This document shows positions 46,001 to 57,000 of a stretch of DNA of 64,000 nt, piece after piece. Position numbers and translations under genes: made by a program. The stretch lies in the NCBI RefSeq assembly GCF_029962835.1, contig NC_080577.1, forward strand, positions 27,572,501 through 27,636,500, given 5' to 3'. This DNA is from Magnolia sinica (lineage: Eukaryota; Streptophyta; Magnoliopsida; Magnoliales; Magnoliaceae). Each line of letters opens with the position of its first letter. Position 1 is the stretch's first letter. A model generated the notes under the pieces. It saw only the letters and a program-made list of their open reading frames with translations, was not told the DNA's origin and ran no database searches.

Positions 46001-47979
46001 TTTGCAAATGACATAGTTTTCATTGAGAAGATGAGAGAGAGTGTAAACATAAAGCTAGATTTATGGAGGGACTTTAGAATATAAAGTATTTAAAATTAGT
46101 CGGACTAAAATAGAGTACATGGAGTGAAATTTTAATAATATAGGTGTGAAAGCGAGGAATTAGTTAAGATTGTTGACCAAGAAGTTTCCCAAAAATGACC
46201 ACTTATAATACCTTGGGTCAATAATTCATGTGAGCGGAGAGATTGGAAAGGATGTTGCCCATAGAATTCAAGCTGGGTGAAATGGAGATGTGTGCCTATA
46301 GAGTTTTGTGAGATCATCGTGTACCATTCAAACTAAAAGGGAAATTTTATGGAATAGCTATAAGACCAGCCATGCTTGATGGTAAAAAAATGTTGGGTAG
46401 TTAAAGAACAAGAAGTTCATAGGATTAGTGTAGCGATAGGTAATAAGATGAGGAAAAGTAGGCTTAGATGGTTTGGCCATGTGCAACGGAGACCAAGAAT
46501 CGTGCTTGTATGAAGGAGTGAGTTGGTGCAAGTTGAAGGCACTAAAAGGGCAAGGGGAACACCCAAAAGGACGTGGATAGAGGTTATAAGAAAAGACTTG
46601 ATAACCTATGGTCTAACCAAAGGTCTAACGCTTGATAGAGTGGATTGGCAAATCATGATTCATGTGAATAATGTACAGGGTAGACCTCACCCTCCAAACT
46701 GCTTTCCTTAGTGCGGTCCACTTGAATGATAGACGAGCCTAACTTTTGGGCCCCAGGCCTAAGTTTAGTCTGGCATTTGATGGTTAGAGTGGATTTTATA
46801 TAATCATCACGGTGGGCTCTTTAAAAATCAAGGGTGGACTTCTCTCTCCCAATTGTTTTCCTTGCTGTGGCCCACCTGAACCACAAGCTAGCCTTTTTTA
46901 TTTTATTTTTTGGGCTTTGGGCCTAACATTGGATTACACATCTAATGGTCAGAGTGGATCTCAGATACACACCATGGTGGGCCCTGTCAAAAATCCGGGA
47001 TGGGCCTCCGTTTCTCACATGTGTCCTTAGAGAATAGTGATATTCCCGAAAAAGAGTTCTTAAGTCCAAGTGGTTGGACTACAAGCTATAATCTACCCAT
47101 ATGATAACTTCCAAAGTGTCAAGTGCATGTGACATCCAACCCTTCCAACCAATTGTCCCCATTAGGAGGATTGCCTAGTGCAATGGTCGATCCCATATAC
47201 GCATCAAGTGGGTCACACTATATAAAACAATGTTCAGACATTGGTAAATAGCGAAACACAATTGTGGTCCACTTAATGAGTGGTTGTTGTGGAGTTTTCC
47301 AAAAGTTGATGCTCATCATGGGGCCAACTGATTAGACCATATACACATAAAAGGCTAGAAGTTATTAGCTGGTTGGACTTTAACCTATAGTCCAGCCTGT
47401 TGGACTTGAGAACTTCTTAGGAATTTTACCGAACACCCACCCTTATTTTTTATGGGGCCCACCTTGATGTTTAAATGAGATCCACTCCGACCATTTGATG
47501 TGTAATTCTATGTTAAGCCCAAAGCAAAGAATCAGGCTTACCAGTGATTTAGGTGGGCCACACCAAGGGAAACAGTTGGGAGAGAGATGTTAACCCTTGA
47601 TTTTTATAGAGTCCACTATGATGGTTATATACTATCCATTCCAACTATTAGATGCCACACGAAAACGTAGGCCTAGGGCCCAAAAATCAGATCCATTCAT
47701 GATTCAAGTGAGCCACACCAAAGAAAACAATTTTGAAGGTGAGCTTGAGACATGTGGTCTGCCTGAATCATGGATGGGGCTAATTTTCGGGCCTTGAGAA
47801 TAACATGGGGTGACACACCTGATTTTTGGGATGAATTTCACAAAAACACTAGTGGGGCTCACCCAGGTTGCCACCCCTTTTCCACAGTGAGGTGAAATGA
47901 CTCTCTCCGGTATATTTTATTAACAGTAATTAATCCCTTATATCTAAGCCGGTTGTATGTCCAACCGATCAGACTTGAG

Positions 47980-48046
<67 letters not shown>

Positions 48047-51000
48047 CTTCAAGTTGTTTACTTCAAAATTTGCTGATATTTTCCAAAATCTCGCGATATT
48101 CGTCACATTGCGGGGAGGTTTTTCATTGACTCTTCCTGAGTTGAGTTTGGGTGGGTTGATTATATACATTTGCCTGAAATCGATGGGTTTTGGGTTCAGG
48201 GAGCTGATTTGATGAGCAAATATGGCATTAATGTTCCAAAGGGTGTCGCTGTTTCTTCCGTCGAAGAGGCGAGGAAGGCTATCCAAGATGTTTTCCCTAA
48301 GAAGGAGGAGGTAATTTGTTTGGTTTTTTATGTTGTATTTTTGAAAAAAAAATGGGTGCTCACTGCTCAGTGTGCTTGATTCACTCTGATTAACTAGTTT
48401 CTGTTGACCATGAGTTAAATGCATTCGGATTCACAATTGGTGCAGCCCACTGTATAGATGGTGGGAGCTTTGCTATGCCCCAACAATGATTACTTGCAGC
48501 CTATGGAGACATCTGGGATGTGCATCGGGTGGGACCCTCTACTTGGATGACCTGGATGAAAGAAATTGGCTGGGTAGCTGCACTAGATTAGATACGTGTG
48601 CACAAAACTGTGGACAATTTAAGAAAACCAGAGATAGTGCATGATCAATGTCCTTGTGTGGCCTACCTGATGGGTAAACCAGCCCAGTTTTGTGACAGAT
48701 TATCTGCACACAGTGGGACCCACCTGATGTGTGCAGAGGTGCATTTTTGTTTACCAAAAATATAGATATTAGAGGGATGCTACTGTGCACACGCTTGATG
48801 CAAACCCTAAAGAGATGCAAATGGATCAAAGTAAGACAAACAAGATTATAAGGAAGAGCCTTAACAATCCTTTAGCGGATGCTAGAGATCGCGAAAACTC
48901 CCTCTCCAAATCTTTTTCCAAAGCAAACGAACACCAAAACTAAAGAACTTTTATTTCATCATCATCATAATCATCATAATAATGCCTTACAACTCCAAAC
49001 ATAGCCTTATATAGGCTTTAAACGAACAAACAAGGAAGCCCTAATTTATGGAAATGACTAAGATTTCATTGAATCCAATCACCACCATATGCGGCATATG
49101 TCAATGTGCCATAACTCAAACAATGTCAGAAGTGTATGATCTTGGGCTCATTTGAAAGCTAATACAGTGGGCTATCCAACAGGACCAATTTTCCTCATTC
49201 AGACATTGTTTGGTACCCTAAAAGAATAGTGATAGGGAAATTATTAAATACTCAATCTAACCCTTATAACTAATTAAAACCAATAAATCTAAGAATTATA
49301 ATGATTGTCCGATTGATCCTCTCAACCTCACCGTGTAATCTAATCATTGATCTCCTCATATTGGTCATCAAATCACAGATTTGGCCATCAATCATGACGA
49401 TTTGAGCAGTTGGATTGTTTAGATCTTGATCAATTGGCTTTTGTGACCATTTGGTTGCATCAATTCGATCTAGCTTTCAAGAGAACTCGTCCTTGAGTTA
49501 AAATTGGTGGTCTTAACTCTTAATCTCCTATGAAAATTCTCGTTTGTGTCGCATCTTTTTTGTCTTCGTTGTTAGCTGATGGTGGAAATCTAAGTGCCTA
49601 ATTGGTAGCTTGTGCATAATATGTCATTGAAATACGAGCCACCTCTTCTTTTGCTTCTTGGTGGTCCTCCATGGTGTAGGTGTTGATTTCCACTTTTGTA
49701 AAGGGGATTTGTAGACCTGGATGGCTGGACTGTTGACCGTGGCTTCTTTTTTGTTGTTGGCTTTTGATTTGTGGACCTTGATTGATGTTGAGATGGTAAC
49801 ATGATGTTGACCTCCAAAGAAATTGCTACTATTCTCATGACACTATCCACCTATTTGACCATCAATTCGTTCATATTTGTTGATCCTTCAATCTTTTCCA
49901 TTGTGCCATTTGATGGTTGATCATTTGATTTCATTAACGCTTCCTCCGATGTGGCCGTTGATCCATTAATAGGTGCATCCATAGATCCATTGAGCAAACC
50001 AATGGTACTTTCTTCCTGGGCCACCAGGCTTTTTGCAGATAGGCATTATTGGGAACTCTAGATATAGCGGGTTGAAACCCATAACACTTTTCGTGTTTGA
50101 TGAAGGGCAAGCAAGGTATTCTGTTTCAGTAATGGTTACTGTAATGGTCACCACTGTTACTAATACGGGTATCGGTTGTAAAGGCCGATACAGTTACCGG
50201 CTGTAATGGCCGATATGGGAGTGTAACGACCGTTACGACCCCCATGACGGTTGGAAAAAAATTTTGCTTGAAAAATTCAGAAAAAAATATTTAGAAAATC
50301 TAGAATAATGTAAATATTCCAAATATGAATTCTTTGTCTTGAACATATTTATGATAGAGTAGCGGTCCACTATTTGGTGAGAGTATTGTATTTAGTTGTT
50401 TGGTGAACTTATGAACATGGTTATTTGTCTTTAATATTTACACATCACAATCAAACATTAGAACTAGAAAATGAGGAAAAAAGCATAAATACCACTTTTT
50501 TCAATTTTTTGAAAAGATGGCCATTGAAGCTTCTATTTGCCCAAATTGCTTCAATATATGGTTTTAATTCTAAAAAAACTATAGTAAGAGTGGTCGAAAT
50601 TTGCTGTAGAATAATTTAAAAAAGTTTTTTGGAATAAAAAAAGTGAAAAAAATGATGAGAAAAATGGATCTAAATAGAAAAAAGTGGTCATTTTTCGACC
50701 GTTATGCCTTGTAATGATCGATACGATTCTAAAAAACCTACTACTCTGTTTCACCCCTGTATCGCGTAATAGTCATGGCTGTTATCTATATGTATCGGTC
50801 TTTACGACCGTATTGTAACGGATATGGAACACCTTGAGGGCAAGGTATTCCAAGACGGTTATGTAACGATAATGGTGGTTATGAACAAATTGACCAGTAA
50901 TGGCCGTTATGAAAAAATTGACCAATAATGGGCATAACGGTCCTGTAATGGTCCATTAACGGGTTGAAATAGGTTTTTTAAAAGAAAAGAAATAAAAAAA

Positions 51001-54000
51001 TAAATAAATCTATAATGGCTATTATGTCCTGTATTGTAATATGGTAACGTTGGTGGCTATACCATTATGGAATACCTTGATCGAGGCTGGAAGCAAGCTT
51101 TAACCACCTTGTTGAGTTCTTTGAATTCTATTGCAATTTCTTCATTGAATGCTCTAATCTCCTTCTTAAGTTCCCACAAATTCTCCTTCTACATCTCTTG
51201 AACATTCTCAGCCATTGCTGACATTTCCCTGCAATACAATGCTTTTGAGTAGCCGACATGTGGTTGCCTTCATTCATAACAGTAGGAGGGGTGTTAAAAG
51301 GAATCATCATAAGACATATGAAGACCGGTGAAACTTGGGGCGATAGGGATGATGATCTTGATGGTCAAAATGACCATGATAATGATATGGTGACGAATAT
51401 GGATGGTCCTGGGAGTTCAGATGGGGACGATCATTCAAGGCATGTGAACATCTTCCTAACCATAACATCTTTATGTAAGAAATTGGGCTGAACTTAAGGC
51501 TCGAGTTCTATATCCAAGGGTTTTGAGAAAGAGGAGAAAAAAGTGGAAGAATGCATACGATTAGGGTCTTTGATGGATTTGGAGAAAAAAGGGAAAAAAG
51601 AGTATAACTTTGATGGGAAGAAAGAGAACAAAATAAAGGGGAAATTTTGATGAAGAGGGAAAGGTAGGAGAAAAAAAAGTAACATTGATTTTCAATTTCC
51701 CAATGAAGTAACCTGCTCTAATACCTAAATAATGCAAGTGGATCGAGAAAGAAACTATTTGCATTGGATTCAATGTACTGGATTGGAATTTCAAATCACA
51801 CAAGAGAAGCAGCAATGACTATGAGCAATCTCAACAGCCCCCGGTGCACACACAACCACCACTACTACAGCAGAAAAACATGATAATTTGCTCAACAAAA
51901 GTATCAATCAACTGTCTTATTTCACATGGCCTATACCTTTATAATGGAGGTTTCCTTGTTTAGAAAATCTATAACACAATCTAAGGAATCTGGAAATAGA
52001 ATTCGTTGCTAGCCAAGATCTTTAAAATAAGAATACCCATAAAGATTTTTAAAATAAGAAAACTCATTGACATGAAAATCTAATAACATAGATTTCCTAA
52101 CATAGAGATATACATCCTAACATAGAAACAATGAAAAAGGAAACTAGAAACAATCTAAAAAAGGAAAGGAAACCATGCCTTTTCTCGTTTAGACGTGTGG
52201 AGCGTGCATGTGTGGGATGGGATGTGATTGCATCAATGCTTCATGGAGTTATGTGAAGTGCGAGGCAGAATATCTGTACCTCACACCATCCATAAAAAAT
52301 CTCTTTTACTTACACAACTCATGAGTGTAGTCATTGGGACTGTTGATTTGGTGGCCACTGCATGAATGGGCCATAGCCAAAAACTCAAGGCCATAAGGCT
52401 ACTATGGACAGTTAGGATTGAGCCCCGTTTTCAACGGGTGAAACTCACAATAATTTGTAAGTTAGGACTGTCCTATGTAATTGGGCAATGGGTACAGCAT
52501 TTACCATTAAAGTTGGATACAAGTATGATACCAAATTGTGAATGTCTGGGCAGCAAAGGTCTTGTGCAGCAACCATTATTTTGGTCTATTGTACGTCTCA
52601 TGGCCAAGCAGATGGAAAAGGAAGTTATTTCATACTTTAGAAGATATGCAGACACTTAGAAGTTGCATACATGGCATAAATTAACTTAAATTAAACTGCC
52701 TAAATTGTTGAACCCTCTATAACTCAGTCACAATCCCAAAATCTTAAACAATCCTAACTTCTCATTCGTGGACACTTGTTTGCTCAAATGGGACCAATGG
52801 GTATTTTTGGTCTTGTTCTAATGCCATGGTGCCTTTTAGGCTTTTACACATCCAAGTGGGGTGCCTTATATAGGCTTATGAACAAAAGAAACTCTAAATT
52901 AGAAAAAAAAATGGCAAAAGTGCCTTCCCTTGTGGTTACTTATCAATGTACTGAAGCGAGGTATTCTAGTCACTTTCTTTTATGTAAAATGACATACAAT
53001 TAAAGCAAACAAAGAACAACTATTCTTATCTACTGTATGATCACAAGGTCCACATGTTTCCAAGTGGTGTTAGGTGTGTGACATATGAAATCATGCGGGC
53101 TCCACATGTCTTCTTGCATGGCACTCATTTGGAGCCCTGGTTGCATCACTCTGCCAGACTATCAAACTTTTCCTCCAGATAAAAGTTTATGAGCACCATA
53201 CCACATGTATGGTGGGCACTGCGTGTCATTGAGCTGATATGGTCAAGCATGCAAACTGAATTTCTAGATAATATTGCATTGAGTACAATAGTTGGCTTTA
53301 CTTGCATGGAGCATCAAAGACATAAGATATCCAATGACTGTTTATTGTTGGTGGTTTATAGTTAGTTGACTAAGTGCTGAGTTCTTCTATATGGCCGTAC
53401 TTTCCAAGTCAGCTCATCTATGATTTGAAGCTGAATAACATGATACCTTTAACTATATTTCGTCTTTGCGATTCTAGTACAGTTGGTGGTCAAAAGCCAA
53501 ATTCTTGCGGGTGGACGAGGCTTGGGAACTTTCCAAAGTGGTCTTAAGGGAGGAGTGCATATTGTTAAAGTTGATGAGGTTGAAGCAATATCTGGTACTG
53601 GAGTTTATTTGCTATTTAATCTGAATAGTATAATTTTTTTTTTTTTTTTTTTTGTTCCTTTTCAATCTTAGGCTTATTATGGAGATATCATGATGATGCA
53701 AGCAAATCCATGGTCCCTTGTGTGGATCATCCTGACCACATGTGTGGGTTCCACATTCCTATATACGTGGAGTCCATATAGGGTCCATGTGATGAAAGGA
53801 GACAACTTTGGATATTTTTCTTTGTGTTTATTGTTTATTAAGAGGGAATTATCAAAATTGCCCTCATTAGGGAATAGCGTCTGAGTGAGGACAGTGTAGT
53901 AATTTCCTTTTTGTGTTAAGCTATTTGAAATCCATGCCGTGCCTGTCATAGCTATTGTGGTAGAAGTTTAAGAAAGGTTTGAGAATAACCTTGTTGTGAG

Positions 54001-57000
54001 CTTTGTGTTTCCTATGTGGCATGTGTTGCTTGGTGAATCTTAGCATGTGTTGTTAAATATTATTCTTCTTCTTTTTCTTGCTTCCCTCAAACCATGTTTT
54101 TTTGATATTTGATTCACTCTGCACCTCTGGCTGCTTTAACTGGTCCCACAACAAGTTTGCTTTGGGATTGAGGGCTCCCTTCTTCCTCTTCTTCACACAC
54201 AGTCTCCATCATTCTTACTTTGGTTCTTCATTTTCCTTCATCCCAAAAAACTCATACCCAAAACCTAACGTGCATTTTCCCCATCCCCTTAAACCCTAAC
54301 CGTCACTTCTCCCCATCCATAATACCCTTACCATCCACAAAACCCCATCCCAAAACCCATCTTCATCCCCAACTGTCCCTTCCCCCATCCACAAAATCCT
54401 AACACTCTTGGTATTAAAAAATAGTTATGTTACAGTCGTATCGGCTGTTACATAAAGGAAAAGGTTGGCCCCATTACGCTATATGGGGGGTGAATCGGTC
54501 TGTTATGATAGAAATCCTTGTAGTTTTGTTATCTTCAGAAGTTTATTTGTATTCAGTCATTATATTTGATTGCAGGCAAGATGCTTGGGCAGATACTTGT
54601 TACAAAACAAACTGGACCTCAGGGAAAAGTTGTGAGCAAGGTTAGTTATTCTGTTTCTCTTCTGTGTGCTATATTAGCTGGCCCTCTTATTGAACTAGCT
54701 CTTGGATTTCTCCATCACTGTGTTTGTATTTTTTGTTCTTTTCACAGTTCTTGAACTTCTCAAAATCAGAAAATAAGTAAAATTGTTTGCTTCTGATTTC
54801 TGAATAAATTGCCCCTGTTGTTTGTTATTTTGAAGATGTAGTATAATCTTTCTTAGTTGTCATGATCATAGGGATGAAATCAGCTATGTTTGAAATCAAA
54901 CAGTTAAAAGAATTGGAGTTTGAATTTTTCATAGAAACAGTCAAAAAGATGGGAAAAAGTATTGTAATCCGTAACCTGTTGACTCCCTTTTGTGTCACTA
55001 AGTCACTTTTCATTACGTTCTATGTGATACACTTGGTTGATCCATTTTGATATGTGAAATATGAATCAAAACAACACAGCTTAACACATGATGCACCGTT
55101 CTAGGCTTGAAGTTGCATCAAAACCTTAAGTCCCGATGAGTCACACCACTGATAATAGGAATGACACACCGAAAATAATCACAGGATTAGGGAAAAGATC
55201 AAAGAAGTGTGTGTGTGTGGAAAAGATCAAAGAAATGTGTATGCATGTGTGTTTGTGTGAAGAAATGTGTGTATGAAAGATCAAAGAAATGTGTGTGTAG
55301 GAACAGATCAAATAACTATATGTGCGCATGCAAGTGTGCTTGTGTGGGTGGGTGCGCGCCAGTGTGCATGTGATGGATAGGTGCGCGCCAGTGTGCATGT
55401 GATGGATATAAACTTCGGTTTATAGGAAATGACAACAATAGAAATGAAGTGAGGATAGTAGTAGACAGATATAAAAGATAGAGTTGTAGATGTTAAGAGA
55501 GTAAGTGATAGGATTTTATTAATAAAGCATGTTTTGAGAGAGGAGATAATCAATATCTTTGACGCATATGTGGCACAGGTAGGCTTAGGGGGTAGAATCA
55601 ATAGACAATTTTGGAGGGATGTGGATGGAATCATGCAAGGAATTCCGAATGGAGAGGATTTTTGTAGGAGTCTTAGACGGTCATGGAGGAAAAAATAGTA
55701 GTGGATGCGAAAAGGTACATAGAGGATATGATTTTAGGAGACATGAGACGGGGATGCCATCATTAATTTTGCTATGGCATGCAATTTAGCTCTAGCAAAC
55801 ATCATCACCATCAAAACCTTATCCCAACTACTTGGAGTTGGCTGCACGAATCCTATTCCACCATTCCAATTTATCGGAATGTTAGATTGTCATGATTCAT
55901 GATTGGCAGAAGTTTGATGTGGCTAGCAACTTATCGCAACCTTCCTTTGCCTAGGCCTGGGACCAGCAGTGAGAGTGCAAAACTCCCATTGCCGAATTTA
56001 ATTTAGCTACAGCAAACGCAGACTTTAAAAAGAAAGATGAACATTACCCTTTAAAAGGATCATATACAAGTCAAATTGACTTCTTTCTACCTAGGAAGAA
56101 AGACCGGAGGCACGATATGTTTCAATCCCACTTCCATTGGCAAATCCAAATGCATGGACCAGAGCAACCGACAGTGTGAAAAAGCCAGTTGTTGTCCAAT
56201 AATCAGTTGGGCCTATCCCATATGAGTTACTGTTAACCAGCATCAGACAATCACATGAAGAAGCTATCCTTAACCTTAGTGCCCACTGCATGACACAAAG
56301 AAATGTGAGTTACTAAACGCAGGATTGATATGTAAAGACTGCAAGATTATACTAGGGGAGAGTTTGAGTACGTAACATATGTTAATGATTATGGATGTTT
56401 ACATCAAGATATTGAGGAGTGGGAGCAAAATTAGTAGGTGTCCTACAACTAAGCCTGCTGGTTGATGATCAGACTAAAGATATGATGGACGCCAAAGTGG
56501 ATGGTGGATTTCCCTAAAATCTCCCAAATGCCAAGATCCTATTCATTCAAATATGCTGTGTAGAAATAGGTTAAGGAAAAATGAAGACATTCAACACACA
56601 CACCATAGGTCAAAGTCTATATATCTTCCTTTGTGGAAGAATTTTGACGCAAGTCCAATCCATGGTGGGGCCCATCTTATAAACATTTGAGATCAATGAA
56701 TCATGATCCCCCAAGTAGCTAGACACGTGCCTCATTTGATGGGCTACATGTGGAGTTATGGACCATTGCTACTCTGGTAGAGGATGATAGCATGGCCGGT
56801 CTTCTCTCAGCTTGGCATGGAGTCTCTCTGGGCAAAGAAAAATCTATGGTTTGGAGAATGTCCTTATTAGCGGTCTGGTGGGCAATCTAGGAAGAAAGAA
56901 ATAGTAGATGTTTCAGAGATGTTTCCAATTCGGTAGATCGCATAGCTAAGAGAGTGCATCAGTTTATTCTTGAATGGGTCTGCAGTGTGGTCAATTTCAG

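Noticed and set aside
48170-48379. 69-codon frame covering ligase exon 2
   Set aside because: Correct frame for exon 2 but extends into intron on both sides; only 48200-48310 is coding.
54078-54402. Proline-rich small frames in intron 3
   Set aside because: Low-complexity CCCATCC repeats; no family match.
56091-56291. 66-codon minus frame in the second RTE relic
   Set aside because: Resembles no family strongly; part of an unidentified roughly 190-bp insertion. A faint RNase H-like look was not enough.
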